From contig JAHEZJ010000002.1 of the NCBI GenBank assembly GCA_023251135.1, positions 162,624 to 226,623 of the forward strand: a DNA stretch of 64,000 bases, in the 5' to 3' direction. Of this stretch, positions 48,170 through 57,705 are shown one piece after another. How positions within the stretch are numbered: position 1 is the first letter of the stretch; each line of letters opens with the position of its first letter. The notes under the pieces are model-generated. The model saw nothing but the letters and a program-made list of their open reading frames with translations. It made no database searches and was not told the origin of the DNA. The translations under genes were made by a program, and so were the position numbers. This DNA comes from Flavobacterium sp. (GTDB taxonomy: Bacteria > Bacteroidota > Bacteroidia > Flavobacteriales > Flavobacteriaceae).

Positions 48170-49447
48170 ATGGAAGCACCTTTAGCCGAGCGTATTCGCC
48201 CACAACACTTAGAAGATTACATCAGTCAGAGTCATTTGGTTGGACCAAACGGATCCTTAACGCAGCAAATTTCGAAAGGAATTATTCCGTCATTGATCTT
48301 CTGGGGGCCACCGGGTACTGGTAAAACTACTTTGGCACAAATCATTGCACAGGAATCCAAACGTCCTTTTTATATACTGAGTGCCATCAATTCGGGTGTA
48401 AAAGACATTCGTGATGTGATCGAAAAAGCCAAACAAAGCGGCGGATTGTTTACGGCTAAAAATCCTATTTTGTTTATTGACGAGATCCATCGTTTCAGTA
48501 AGTCACAGCAAGATTCACTTTTGGCTGCTGTTGAAAAAGGCTGGATCACACTTGTTGGTGCGACAACAGAAAACCCAAGTTTTGAAGTGATTCCTGCATT
48601 ATTGTCACGTTGCCAGGTTTACATACTCAATGCTTTCACAAAAGCCGATTTAGAAGCCCTATTGCACCGCGCCATGAAAACGGATACTTATTTGGCTTCT
48701 AAAAACATTACCTTAAAGGAAACCGAGGCGCTGCTAAGACTTTCAGGAGGAGATGGACGAAAATTACTTAATATTTTTGAGCTGGTCATTAATGCTTCAG
48801 CCGGTGATGAGATTGTTATTACCAACGATCGCGTTTTCGAATTAGTGCAGCAAAATACGGTATTGTATGACAAAAGCGGAGAACAACATTACGATATTGT
48901 TTCGGCCTTTATAAAATCGATTCGAGGCAGTGATCCGAATGGCGCTGTTTATTGGCTCGCCAGAATGATTGAAGGTGGTGAAGATGTAAAATTTATTGCC
49001 CGAAGAATGCTGATTCTCTCCAGTGAAGATATTGGCAATGCAAATCCGACTGCCTTTATTATGGCCAACAATACTTTTCAGGCGGTCACGACAATTGGAT
49101 ATCCGGAAAGCAGAATTATACTGAGTCAATGCGCCATTTATCTCGCTACTTCTCCTAAAAGTAATGCGTCGTACATGGCAATCGGCAACGCACAACAATT
49201 GGTAAAACAAACCGGTGATTTGCCCGTTCCTATTCACTTAAGGAATGCGCCAACCAAGCTTATGAAAGAACTGGGTTATGGCGATGATTATAAATATTCG
49301 CATGACTATGCTAATAATTTTGCCGAGCAGGAATTTTTGCCCGATGCCATAAAAGAAACGGTTCTTTACAATCCGGGGCACAATTCAAGAGAGAACAGCA
49401 ACCGCGAATTTTTAAAGAACCGTTGGAAAGATAAATACGGCTATTAA
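48170..49447 (+). CDS. rarA: Replication-associated recombination protein RarA/MgsA
   Basis: AAA+ ATPase of the MgsA/WRNIP1 family, acting at stalled replication forks with SSB. Walker A GPPGTGKTT (46-54), Walker B ILFIDEIHR (100-108), sensor LVGATTENPSFE and arginine-finger LLSRC are visible, followed by the family's C-terminal tetramerisation region (VYWLARMIEGGEDVKFIARR). Length 425 aa is standard. TAATTTTA, one base from the -7 consensus, ends 4 bases before the ATG. Confidence 0.96.
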   Translation: MEAPLAERIRPQHLEDYISQSHLVGPNGSLTQQISKGIIPSLIFWGPPGTGKTTLAQIIAQESKRPFYILSAINSGVKDIRDVIEKAKQSGGLFTAKNPILFIDEIHRFSKSQQDSLLAAVEKGWITLVGATTENPSFEVIPALLSRCQVYILNAFTKADLEALLHRAMKTDTYLASKNITLKETEALLRLSGGDGRKLLNIFELVINASAGDEIVITNDRVFELVQQNTVLYDKSGEQHYDIVSAFIKSIRGSDPNGAVYWLARMIEGGEDVKFIARRMLILSSEDIGNANPTAFIMANNTFQAVTTIGYPESRIILSQCAIYLATSPKSNASYMAIGNAQQLVKQTGDLPVPIHLRNAPTKLMKELGYGDDYKYSHDYANNFAEQEFLPDAIKETVLYNPGHNSRENSNREFLKNRWKDKYGY

Positions 49448-49461
49448 AACCGTCTCTTATT

Positions 49462-50208
49462 TTAGAATTTTACTGAAACTTTTTCAGAAACTAACTGATC
49501 GTTTCTATAGTATTCAAAAAACCATTGATTGTCTTTTGCATTCAAAGATCCCTGGATACCATCTTTAATAGCAATAAAGGAGTCAGGACGTGATGTTTTT
49601 AACAACTTCATCACCACTTTTGGCGTTTTATCAATTAACTGATAACCATTTTCTGTTGGCTGAGCATACAATAAATTAGGATCTTTAATATCAACTACCG
49701 GAGTTGCTTCGACAACTCTCGTTGCAACAGCTGATGCTGTCAGAGGAGTAGCTGCAACTGAGGTTTTTACTGTATTGGCGCTTTTACCATTATATTTGTA
49801 ACGCAAAGCAGTAACCGAAACAAAGGCTAAATCAAGACATTCTCTATAAGCCACTTCATACTCCTTTTCTTTACTTTTTCCTATTGCTGATGTGAAAATT
49901 ACTTTACCATAACAATCTTTAAATTCCACATAAAGCTTAGTGATTAAAAAACCACTTTCTTTCTTAACATCAGCATACAAAAGATCACAACGATCACCAA
50001 AACCTTCTGGAAGTATCTCGTTGGCATAAAAAGCCTGAAAACCCGCTTTGTTTAAATTGGCCTTTGTCATTGTTGACGTTCTGTATTGGTTTTCTGTTTT
50101 AAGAAAATCATATTTTAGCGGTACAATAACAGCTTTGTAATCATTAACCGATTGCGAAAACCCGATAAATGATGTAAGGAATGCAAGCAACAAAAATTTT
50201 ATTCTCAT
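49462..50208 (-). CDS. Conserved exported protein of unknown function
   Basis: I do not recognise a named domain. The 248-aa protein has a signal peptide (MRIKFLLLAFLTSFIGFSQ, cleavage about residue 19). An N-terminal alpha/beta-looking region of ~120 residues (KYDFLKTENQYRTSTMTKAN) is followed by an Ala/Thr/Val-rich linker (~147-170) and a C-terminal ~75-residue region resembling a repeated beta unit. It is the last gene of a tight radC-HAD operon (2-base gap), but periplasmic or secreted location makes a repair role unlikely. Confidence 0.75.
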   Translation of the reverse strand: MRIKFLLLAFLTSFIGFSQSVNDYKAVIVPLKYDFLKTENQYRTSTMTKANLNKAGFQAFYANEILPEGFGDRCDLLYADVKKESGFLITKLYVEFKDCYGKVIFTSAIGKSKEKEYEVAYRECLDLAFVSVTALRYKYNGKSANTVKTSVAATPLTASAVATRVVEATPVVDIKDPNLLYAQPTENGYQLIDKTPKVVMKLLKTSRPDSFIAIKDGIQGSLNAKDNQWFFEYYRNDQLVSEKVSVKF

Positions 50209-50210
50209 AA

Positions 50211-50897
50211 TTATAAATATTTTTTAAGTTCTAATAAATGGTTTACTTGTTTGATATTTTGCGGAGCTTCTATTCTTTTTTCATTAAAAAAAATAGCATC
50301 CAAACCAGCATTTAATGCTCCATTAACATCGGCATCCAGACAATCACCGATCATAACACTACTTTCTTTCGAAGCTTTTGCAATGTTTATCGCATAATCA
50401 AAGATAATACTATTTGGTTTTTTAACACCTGCCAGTTCAGAATTTGTTATGGTTTCAAAATAACCCGAAAGTGCCGCATTATTAATTTTCTTATCCTGAA
50501 CATTTGCAAAACCGTTGGTGATAATGTGCAGTCTGTATTTTGGTTTCAGATACTCTAAAACTTCAATCGCTCCTTCGAAAAGGTGATTGTTATCGGTTAA
50601 AAACTCAATATAATCATTGGCAATTTCATTGATGCTTTCATCTGAAATGACATAATTTAAAGCATCAAAAGAAAACTTCAATCTATTGTAACGCAGCTCC
50701 AGATGTGTTATTTTATCGTTTTGATACAATTTCCAGCATTGCTGATTGATCGGAGCATATTTCTCAATAAAATCCTGTGTTTGAATTTCGGGGTATTTAC
50801 TTTTAAAAATTCGATCAAAAGCCATTTCTGAGTTCTTGTCAAAATCCCAAAGTGTGTGATCTAAGTCAAAAAAGACATCGGTAATAGTGGTATTCAT
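50211..50897 (-). CDS. HAD-family phosphatase, YjjG-like nucleotidase
   Basis: Haloacid dehalogenase hydrolase of 228 aa. The catalytic DxD is in FFDLDHTLWDFD (Asp11 nucleophile, Asp13 acid/base). A helical cap domain covers ~20-95. Thr in HIITNGF is motif II, Lys in AGVKKPN motif III and GDCLDADVNGA motif IV. The layout matches YjjG, which hydrolyses non-canonical pyrimidine nucleotides. It sits 3 bases after radC. Confidence 0.87.
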   Translation of the reverse strand: MNTTITDVFFDLDHTLWDFDKNSEMAFDRIFKSKYPEIQTQDFIEKYAPINQQCWKLYQNDKITHLELRYNRLKFSFDALNYVISDESINEIANDYIEFLTDNNHLFEGAIEVLEYLKPKYRLHIITNGFANVQDKKINNAALSGYFETITNSELAGVKKPNSIIFDYAINIAKASKESSVMIGDCLDADVNGALNAGLDAIFFNEKRIEAPQNIKQVNHLLELKKYL

Positions 50898-50900
50898 AAT

Positions 50901-51638
50901 TTATAAAATTCCTTGATCTACAAAACTATAATATTTTGTTTCAGTTATAATCAAATGATCCAAAACTTTAACATCTAAGCTGTCACCGGCTAACTTTATT
51001 TTTTTTGTAAGCATTTTATCTGCCTCACTGGGCTGTAAACTTCCCGATGGATGATTGTGACACAAAATCAAACCGGTAGCCCCAATTTCAAGTGCTAATT
51101 TAAAAACAATCCGCACATCAACAGTAGCTCCGGTAATTCCACCTTTACTTAACTGGGATTTAGAAATTACTTTATTCGAATTATTCAGAAAAAGTACCCA
51201 AAACTCTTCGTGTGGCAATTCTCCGATTAAGGGCTGCATAATATCAAAAACCGTTTTACTCGAAGTGATTTTAGCAAACTCAGCGACATCCTCCGATCTT
51301 CGGCGGCGTCCTAACTCCAAAGCAGCAATAATTGCAATAGCCTTAGCCTCTCCTATTCCTTTGTATTTTAGCAACTGCGTAATCGATAGTTTGCCTAAAG
51401 CATTGAGATTATCAACACTCAATAGAATCTTTCGACTCAGATGTACTGCCGATTCATTTCGACTACCTGAGCGAATTAACAGTGCAATTAATTCGGCATC
51501 ACTCAAGGCTTCTTTACCTTTAAGGATCAACTTCTCGCGAGGACGATCTTCTTCAGACCAATCTCTTATAGAAAAATAAGTTGCCAAAAAATCCGGGGTT
51601 TCACTTGTTGTTTTTACAACTTTTAAACTTGCTCTCAT
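50901..51638 (-). CDS. radC: RadC family protein (JAMM-domain)
   Basis: RadC-like protein of 245 aa with the UPF0758 N-terminal helix-hairpin-helix region (~90-112, LLKYKGIGEAKAIAIIAALE) and a JAMM metalloprotease-like domain whose metal ligands are His194, His196 and Asp207 (CHNHPSGSLQPSEAD). The IRDWSEEDRPREKL motif is the family start signature. Its biological role is unresolved, and a direct repair function is doubted. It is the first gene of a three-gene operon. Confidence 0.95.
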   Translation of the reverse strand: MRASLKVVKTTSETPDFLATYFSIRDWSEEDRPREKLILKGKEALSDAELIALLIRSGSRNESAVHLSRKILLSVDNLNALGKLSITQLLKYKGIGEAKAIAIIAALELGRRRRSEDVAEFAKITSSKTVFDIMQPLIGELPHEEFWVLFLNNSNKVISKSQLSKGGITGATVDVRIVFKLALEIGATGLILCHNHPSGSLQPSEADKMLTKKIKLAGDSLDVKVLDHLIITETKYYSFVDQGIL

Positions 51639-51761
51639 TTTACAATACTCTTAGATGTTAATATCTAAAAATAAGAAAAATCCTTCAATAAAACCATGTT
51701 AATCTTAAATTAATTATTTCAAATATCTAAATAGCCCATCAAAATACCTTAACTTAATAGC

Positions 51762-52403
51762 ATGAAAATAATAGGTGCTTTTCCCCTCTTCCTTCTTCTG
51801 CTCTCCTGTAATCAAAAAGAGGGTAAAACTGCTGTTGCAGAAAGCTTATCATCCGGTATTGCAAAAACTTTTCCCGAAAAACTATCCAATGCGGCATTAC
51901 TAATTATTGATCCCTCCATAGATTACGACCCTGCTTACTTTTCAATAGCTTATCCTAACGGAGACATCCCTTCAAACAAAGGAGTCTGCACCGATGTTAT
52001 AATTCGATCTTACCGAAAATTAAATATCGACTTACAGAAAGAAGTACATGAAGATATGGCTGCAAATTTCTCTGTTTATCCGTCTTTACAAAAATGGGGA
52101 CTGACTTCCACCGATACTAATATAGACCATCGCAGAGTTCCTAATTTGGCCGTTTTCTTTGAAAGAAAAGGAAAAAAACTTCCTGTAACTCAAAATGCAA
52201 ATAATTATAAAACAGGCGAAATTGTTACCTGGCTGATTAATAACAAACTGGACCATATTGGAATTGTCACAGCCAAAAAATCGGCAGACGGCAAACGAAA
52301 CTTAATTGTACACAACATTGGCAGCGGGCAAGTTCTTGAAGACTGTTTGTTTCAGTATAAAATTACCGGACATTATAAGTATGCAAAAAAAATTCCAAAT
52401 TAG
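51762..52403 (+). CDS. DUF1287-family lipoprotein
   Basis: Predicted cell-envelope hydrolase with a papain/NlpC-like fold; members of DUF1287 (YijF) have no established function. The 213-aa protein has lipobox LLLSC (Cys16). Candidate catalytic residues are Cys76 in KGVCTDV and His165 in LDHIGIV, with the conserved HNIGSGQ (His184) after. It is monocistronic, convergent with mpl. Confidence 0.85.
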   Translation: MKIIGAFPLFLLLLSCNQKEGKTAVAESLSSGIAKTFPEKLSNAALLIIDPSIDYDPAYFSIAYPNGDIPSNKGVCTDVIIRSYRKLNIDLQKEVHEDMAANFSVYPSLQKWGLTSTDTNIDHRRVPNLAVFFERKGKKLPVTQNANNYKTGEIVTWLINNKLDHIGIVTAKKSADGKRNLIVHNIGSGQVLEDCLFQYKITGHYKYAKKIPN

Positions 52404-52410
52404 AAATTCC

Positions 52411-52445
52411 AAAAAAAAATGCCAACTGCAAAATTGCAATTGGCA
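52411..52445 (-). terminator. Terminator of mpl
   Basis: Eleven-base-pair stem (TGCCAACTGCA, G-U pair on the minus strand, loop of 4) followed on the minus strand by nine T residues. It can also end the DUF1287 gene in the other direction, more weakly. Confidence 0.85.
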
Positions 52446-52467
52446 CATTATCTAATTTTCAAATTGA

Positions 52468-53823
52468 CTAATTAATCAATCCTTTTACATCATCAAAATT
52501 CAACCCTCCGTAGTTTCCGGAACTCATCAGCAATAATGCCGAATTTTCAAGATTCAAATTGAAGAGGTATTCTTTGAACTCAGCAGGATTTGTGTAAATA
52601 ATTAAATCTTCGCGATTAAAAGAACTTGCAATTTGCTCATAGGTTACTTCTTCCAATTGTTTAATTTTTACGGCATCCGGCGAATAGAATACTACTGCAA
52701 CATCTGCATACTCAAGGGCTCCTTCGTATTCTTTTAAAAAGGCTGCATTCAAACTGCTATAGGTATGCAATTCCAAACAAGCTATTAAAGTTCTGTTCGG
52801 ATATTGCTCTTTTACGGCTTTTGTCGTTGCAGCAACTTTACTTGGAGAGTGTGCAAAATCTTTATACGCTACTTTTCCTTTTCCTTCTGCAATTTTTTCC
52901 AGTCGTTTTGAAGCTCCTTTAAAACTAGCAATTGCTTCATAAAAGTCTGCTTCGTCAACGCCCATATTCTGGCAAATCCATTTGGCTCCCGCCAGATTGT
53001 TCAGATTGTGCGCCCCAAAAACTTCAATTGGCATATCGCCTTCGGGAGTTTCTAATAAAGTTACTCCATCACTTACGGTATACTTGGGAGTGGAATAGGC
53101 TAATTTTCGAATTGGGTTTGTAGCGGCTTCCGCAACACGTTTTACTTCCGGATCATTTTCGTTGTAAACCAAAATACCTCCATTAGTAATTTTTCCGATA
53201 AAAATTTCGAATTGCTCAACATAGTTCTCATACGTTGGAAACACATTGATATGATCCCAGGCAATTCCGGAAATCAAAGCAATATTGGGTTGGTACAAAT
53301 GAAATTTAGGACGTCTGTCTATTGGAGAAGATAAATACTCATCCCCTTCCAAAACCATGAAATCATTCTCTTCGGTAAGATGCACCATCGTATCAAAACC
53401 TTCTAATTGCGCTCCAACCATATAATCTACTTCGATATTGTGATAATGCATTACGTGCAAAATCATCGAAGTTATTGTTGTTTTTCCATGAGAACCTCCT
53501 ATTACCACACGGGTTTTATTCTTAGACTGCTCGTACAAAAATTCCGGATAAGAATAAATTTTCAAACCTAATTCCTGCGCTTTTAGCAACTCTGGATTAT
53601 CTGCCTTTGCATGCATCCCGAGAATTATGGCGTCAATATCGGCAGTGACTTTTTCAGGAAACCAACCCAGTTCAGCCGGTAGGATCCCTTTCTTTTCCAA
53701 TCTTGATTTTGAAGGTTCAAAAATAGCATCATCACTTCCTGTAACCTGATATCCTTTATTGTGCAATGCAAGTGCTAAATTGTGCATGGCGCTTCCGCCT
53801 ATGGCGATGAAATGTGTTTTCAT
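52468..53823 (-). CDS. mpl: UDP-N-acetylmuramate:tripeptide ligase Mpl (Mur ligase family)
   Basis: Mur ligase of 451 aa expected to recycle murein tripeptide onto UDP-MurNAc. It begins with the glycine-rich HFIAIGGSAMHNLALALHNK that distinguishes Mpl from MurC; the ATP site GGSHGKTT is at 109-116 and EGDEYLSSPIDRRPKFH is the Mpl-type middle motif. Later motifs NLNNLAGAKWICQNMG and DFAHSPSKVAATTKAV complete the three-domain ligase. Monocistronic. Confidence 0.88.
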   Translation of the reverse strand: MKTHFIAIGGSAMHNLALALHNKGYQVTGSDDAIFEPSKSRLEKKGILPAELGWFPEKVTADIDAIILGMHAKADNPELLKAQELGLKIYSYPEFLYEQSKNKTRVVIGGSHGKTTITSMILHVMHYHNIEVDYMVGAQLEGFDTMVHLTEENDFMVLEGDEYLSSPIDRRPKFHLYQPNIALISGIAWDHINVFPTYENYVEQFEIFIGKITNGGILVYNENDPEVKRVAEAATNPIRKLAYSTPKYTVSDGVTLLETPEGDMPIEVFGAHNLNNLAGAKWICQNMGVDEADFYEAIASFKGASKRLEKIAEGKGKVAYKDFAHSPSKVAATTKAVKEQYPNRTLIACLELHTYSSLNAAFLKEYEGALEYADVAVVFYSPDAVKIKQLEEVTYEQIASSFNREDLIIYTNPAEFKEYLFNLNLENSALLLMSSGNYGGLNFDDVKGLIN

Positions 53824-54052
53824 TGAATACGTTAAATCGTTTGTTTGTTGAACCGTTTATTCGATAAAACGAAAATAGAATTCAACGCTTAAATCGGTTA
53901 ATTATTTTTCAAAAATAAGGAATTATAAAATGTCTCATTTGCTTTTAGGGATAAATTAGTAATTTGTACAAAATTTATTTGAGTACTCTCCCAACCTATA
54001 GTGAAAAATCTACTTTCACAAACAGATCAAATGAGATCGCATTAAAAACAAC

Positions 54053-54085
54053 AAACCCGACAGGTTTTAAAAACCTATCTGGTTT
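54053..54085. repeat. AAACCCGACAGG hairpin, copy 1
   Basis: Imperfect inverted repeat with 16-base arms beginning AAACCCGACAGGTTTT. The same arms recur at 54195-54227. Confidence 0.7.
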
Positions 54086-54133
54086 ATCAAAAATAAAATT
54101 CCAAATTCCAAAAGAATGCTGCAAAAATTTTCC

Positions 54134-54180
54134 GCCACAAATTCACGAATTAATTAAATAAAAATTCGTGAATTCGTGGC
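54134..54180. repeat. AATTCGTGG hairpin, copy 1
   Basis: Inverted repeat with 18-base arms (AATTCGTGAATTCGTGGC and its complement with one G-T pair). A diverged family member lies at 61251-61334. Confidence 0.7.
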
Positions 54181-54194
54181 AGAAAAAAAATCAA

Positions 54195-54227
54195 AAACCC
54201 GACAAGTTTTAAAAACCTGTCGGGTTT
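54195..54227 (-). terminator. AAACCCGACA hairpin, copy 2; terminator of the S46 peptidase gene
   Basis: Inverted repeat with 16-base arms (one G-T pair), 23 bases after the stop of the S46 gene and followed on the minus strand by T-rich sequence. It has the form of a rho-independent terminator. Confidence 0.75.
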
Positions 54228-54249
54228 ACTATTTATTAAGAAACCAGAA

Positions 54250-56394
54250 TTATTTAATAATCGTCATTTCGTCGATAATGTTTTTAGCTCCGGCGTATTT
54301 GTCAATAATCCAAAGTACGTAACGAATATCTACGTTAATTGTTCTTTGTAATTTAGAATCAAAAATAACATCTCCGGCCATAGCTTCGATGTTTCCGTCA
54401 AAAGCAACTCCAATTAATTCTCCTTTTCCGTTTAATACCGGAGAACCTGAATTTCCACCTGTAATATCGTTATCTGTTAAGAAGTTTACCGGCATATAAC
54501 CTGCTTTATCTGCATACTGTCCAAAGTCTTTTGCTTTGTTTAGTTCTAATAAACGTTTTGGCAAATCAAATTCCTGATCTCCTGCTTTATACTTTTTCAC
54601 CATACTTTCCATGGTAGTATAATTGTTTATTTTAGCATCGTTACGTGGATCAGCAGGCAAAGCTCTTACTTTTCCGTAAGTTAATCTCAAAGTAGAGTTA
54701 GCATCCGGATATTGAATTGCATTCAATTTAGATTCTCTTAAACCTTCTACCAATTTGCGGTAAGCGCTTGCAAAACCATCATCGGCTTTCACCTGATCGT
54801 CTGTTTTAGAACGGAATTTTGTCATTAAGTCGTTAGAGATAATATACAAAGGATCGTGTACAATCGCTAGTGGTTTAGGATTAGCCATAAATGCCAATAC
54901 TGTTTCTTTAGAAGTAAAATAACTGATTTCAGTTGCTTTTGCTACATCAGCAGTAAAATCACCATTGTTCTCAGATTTCATTTTAGCAATTTGTGTTGCT
55001 AAACCATATTCAGCAGCTTTAGAAGCATATAAATTCAACTGTGCCGTTAGGACATCTTTTTCAAGAGGTGCATAAAATTCACCATAAATGTTTTCGATCA
55101 ATGCGTTGATCTTTGGCAACATTTCAGCTTTTTTAGCATCGTTTTCGTTGTAGTAAGCGATTAGTGCATTTCCTAAATTAGCAGGCCCGCCAGCATAATT
55201 TGAGGTACGCAAAAGCTGTGTTAAGTAATTATCGTGCACTACTTTTAGATTTGTAGCTCTGTAATAATCATTAATCGTTGGAATTACATTCTCATACTTT
55301 TCTTTGTTAACCGGTTTAGTAGCCCACTCATAGAATTTATCTTCCTGTGCCGCTTTAATATCAGCTGTTCCCGCTTTTGTTAAAGCATCGATCATACCCT
55401 GACGGTTCTTCCAGTAGTTGGCTGTAGAAGCATATTTAGACGCGTATTGCAAACGAACTGTTGCATCTTTGTCCATATACTTTTTCATTTGATCCATTCC
55501 GGTTTTAGCACCTTCAACCCATGCAGGATAAGCGAATTTAACATTTTGCTCAATTCCTCCAGCCGGCATCCAACGATTTGTTCTTCCAGGATATCCTAAA
55601 ATCATCGCAAAATCATTCTCCTTAACCCCTTTGATACTTACCGGTAAGTAATGTTTCGGTTTCAAAGGCACATTGTCTTTAGAGTAAGCTGCCGGATTTC
55701 CGTCTTTATCTGCGTAAACTCTGAACATAGAGAAATCTCCTGTTTGACGAGGCCATTCCCAGTTGTCCGTATCTCCACCAAATTTACCAACACTTTCAGG
55801 TGGTGTTCCTACTAAACGAACGTCTGTATAATCCTGGTAAACGAAATAGTAATATTCATTTCCCTGAAAGAAAGGACGAACTGAAACGGTATATTTTCCT
55901 CCTTCATTGTTTTCCTTTTCGATCAAAGCAATTTCTTGCTGAATCGCTTTGTTTCTTTCAGTCTCAGTCATTTTATCATTTACTTTTGATAAAATTCTTT
56001 TAGAAACATCGTCCATACGCACAAAGAAACGCACGTATAGTGATTTCGGTTTCATTTCGGCACTTCTTTGTTTTGCCCAAAAACCGTCTTTCAAATAATT
56101 TTGTTCTGCTGAAGAAAGTTCTGCAATTGCATTGTAACCACAGTGGTGATTGGTTAAAACCAATCCCTCTTTAGAAACGATTTCTGCAGTACAACCTCCG
56201 TTAAATTGTACAATAGCATCTTTTAAACTATGATTGTTGATACTGTAAATTTCTTCAGCTGTCAATTGCAAGCCCATTTTTTCCATATCTCTATGGTTCA
56301 ATCTTTCGATAAACATCAAAAACCACATTCCTTCGTCAGCCCTTACAGGAAAAGCCATCAGACACATGGTCAAGAATAAAACTATTTTTTTCAT
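54250..56394 (-). CDS. S46-family dipeptidyl-peptidase, DPP7-like
   Basis: Periplasmic or surface serine exopeptidase that releases dipeptides from the N-terminus of peptides, a main amino-acid source for many Bacteroidota. Signal peptide to about residue 19. Catalytic His in TNHHCGYN (83-84) and catalytic Ser649 in TGGNSGSP. The sequence AFDGN near 664-668 has Gly at the position that, from memory of family alignments, separates DPP7 (Gly, hydrophobic P1) from DPP11 (Arg, acidic P1), so hydrophobic specificity is inferred. 714 aa is the family length. Confidence 0.92.
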   Translation of the reverse strand: MKKIVLFLTMCLMAFPVRADEGMWFLMFIERLNHRDMEKMGLQLTAEEIYSINNHSLKDAIVQFNGGCTAEIVSKEGLVLTNHHCGYNAIAELSSAEQNYLKDGFWAKQRSAEMKPKSLYVRFFVRMDDVSKRILSKVNDKMTETERNKAIQQEIALIEKENNEGGKYTVSVRPFFQGNEYYYFVYQDYTDVRLVGTPPESVGKFGGDTDNWEWPRQTGDFSMFRVYADKDGNPAAYSKDNVPLKPKHYLPVSIKGVKENDFAMILGYPGRTNRWMPAGGIEQNVKFAYPAWVEGAKTGMDQMKKYMDKDATVRLQYASKYASTANYWKNRQGMIDALTKAGTADIKAAQEDKFYEWATKPVNKEKYENVIPTINDYYRATNLKVVHDNYLTQLLRTSNYAGGPANLGNALIAYYNENDAKKAEMLPKINALIENIYGEFYAPLEKDVLTAQLNLYASKAAEYGLATQIAKMKSENNGDFTADVAKATEISYFTSKETVLAFMANPKPLAIVHDPLYIISNDLMTKFRSKTDDQVKADDGFASAYRKLVEGLRESKLNAIQYPDANSTLRLTYGKVRALPADPRNDAKINNYTTMESMVKKYKAGDQEFDLPKRLLELNKAKDFGQYADKAGYMPVNFLTDNDITGGNSGSPVLNGKGELIGVAFDGNIEAMAGDVIFDSKLQRTINVDIRYVLWIIDKYAGAKNIIDEMTIIK

Positions 56395-56520
56395 GTTATT
56401 TTGTTTAAGTGATGCGAATATAACTCATTTTCGCATTTATATTATTGCAATCCATCCTGAAATTAAATATCTCAGTATATTTTTAGCATTTCATTACGAA
56501 TTTAACATTATATAAAACAA

Positions 56521-56550
56521 AAAAGGCGCTCTGTTTCCAGAACACCTTTT
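56521..56550 (-). terminator. Terminator of obgE
   Basis: Thirteen-base-pair stem including two G-U pairs formed only on the minus strand, loop of 4, followed by a six-T run; 18 bases after the obgE stop. Confidence 0.82.
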
Positions 56551-56568
56551 GTACAAATTGTATTTTTT

Positions 56569-57570
56569 TTAGTCGTTAAGCATCTTCCAAAGCTTATCCT
56601 TTAAATCGGTCAGACCTTGTTGGGCCACAGATGAGATAAACATGTAGGGAACATCTTTGAAAGCGACATCTAATTCGGTTTTCAATTCGGCTTTCAGTTC
56701 GTCGTCCAGCATATCACATTTCGAGATTACCAAAAGACGTTCTTTGTCTAACATTTCAGGATTGTACTTGGTCAATTCGTTTACCAAAATATCGTACTCC
56801 GCTTTAATATCCGGTGTATCAACCGGAACTAAAAATAACAAAGTTGAGTTACGCTCGATATGACGCAAGAAGTAATGCCCCAATCCTTTTCCTTCAGCAG
56901 CACCTTCGATAATTCCCGGAATGTCAGCAATTACAAACGATTGATAATCTCTGTAGGCTACAATTCCTAAGTTTGGCTTTAAGGTTGTAAAAGGATAGTC
57001 AGCAATTTTTGGTTTCGCTGAAGTCAAAACAGACAACAAGGTTGATTTCCCAGCATTTGGAAAACCTACTAAACCAACATCGGCCAATACTTTAAGTTCC
57101 AGAATCACATCCATCTCTACACCCGGTAAACCTGGCTGAGCATAACGAGGTGTCTGATTGGTTGAACTTCTAAAGTGCCAGTTTCCTAAACCACCTTTAC
57201 CTCCTTTTGAAAGGATTCTTTTTTCACCGTCTTCGGTGATTTCGAATAAAGTTTCTCCGGTTTCTTTGTCTTTTACAACAGTTCCTAAAGGCACTTCGAT
57301 AAATTTATCATCTCCGTCAGCACCTGTACTACGGTCTCCTCCACCGTCTCCACCGTGTCCTGCTTTAATATGTCGTGCAAACTTTAGATGAAACAACGTC
57401 CAAAGTCCTTTATTTCCTACCAAATACACATGTCCTCCACGACCACCATCTCCACCGTCAGGACCTCCTTTTTCAATAAATTTCTCTCTATGTAAATGCG
57501 TAGATCCTTTTCCTCCCTTACCGGAAGAAACATAAATCTTAACATAATCTACAAAATTTCCTTCTGTCAT
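56569..57570 (-). CDS. obgE: Obg-family GTPase
   Basis: Essential GTPase in 50S assembly and stress response. The glycine-rich Obg domain spans ~1-160 ([18 protein letters not shown]), and the G domain contains P-loop GFPNAGKS (169-176), DIPG (216-219) and the G4-type SKCD (near 285). At 333 aa it lacks the extra C-terminal domain of some Obg proteins. It lies downstream of a repeat-filled gap. Confidence 0.97.
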   Translation of the reverse strand: MTEGNFVDYVKIYVSSGKGGKGSTHLHREKFIEKGGPDGGDGGRGGHVYLVGNKGLWTLFHLKFARHIKAGHGGDGGGDRSTGADGDDKFIEVPLGTVVKDKETGETLFEITEDGEKRILSKGGKGGLGNWHFRSSTNQTPRYAQPGLPGVEMDVILELKVLADVGLVGFPNAGKSTLLSVLTSAKPKIADYPFTTLKPNLGIVAYRDYQSFVIADIPGIIEGAAEGKGLGHYFLRHIERNSTLLFLVPVDTPDIKAEYDILVNELTKYNPEMLDKERLLVISKCDMLDDELKAELKTELDVAFKDVPYMFISSVAQQGLTDLKDKLWKMLND

Positions 57571-57578
57571 TTTTCTGA

Positions 57579-57705
57579 ATTTCAGATTTTAGATTTCAGA
57601 TTTTAGATTTCTCTAGCTTCTATTTCTAAATTCTATTTTATTTATCTTTCAGTTGCAATCGCATTTTTCAGTACTAAACTGTGACTGAAAACTGTGACTG
57701 AAAAC
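57579..57705. repeat. Short tandem repeats upstream of obgE
   Basis: Two tandem blocks: a 14-base unit ATTTCAGATTTTAG in about 2.3 copies (57579-57611) and a 13-base unit ACTGTGACTGAAA in just over two copies (57678-57705). The second belongs to the CTGAAAACTG family also seen before purE and after it. Confidence 0.7.

Larger units (their letters stand above)
53824..54249. other. Non-coding region with three hairpin repeats
   Basis: The 426 bases between mpl and the S46 peptidase hold no supported gene. The mpl-proximal part (53824-54050) is plain AT-rich sequence that must contain the mpl promoter; CGAAAATA reads TATTTTCG on the minus strand, one base from consensus. The rest is three inverted repeats listed separately. 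Confidence 0.6.

Noticed and set aside
47941-48203. Small frames on both strands across the rhomboid-rarA gap
   Set aside because: They span the GC-rich repeat, have no domain or start signal and overlap each other.
53964-54161. 65-aa plus-strand frame between mpl and the S46 gene
   Set aside because: It runs through hairpin repeats, has no recognisable protein features and no promoter.
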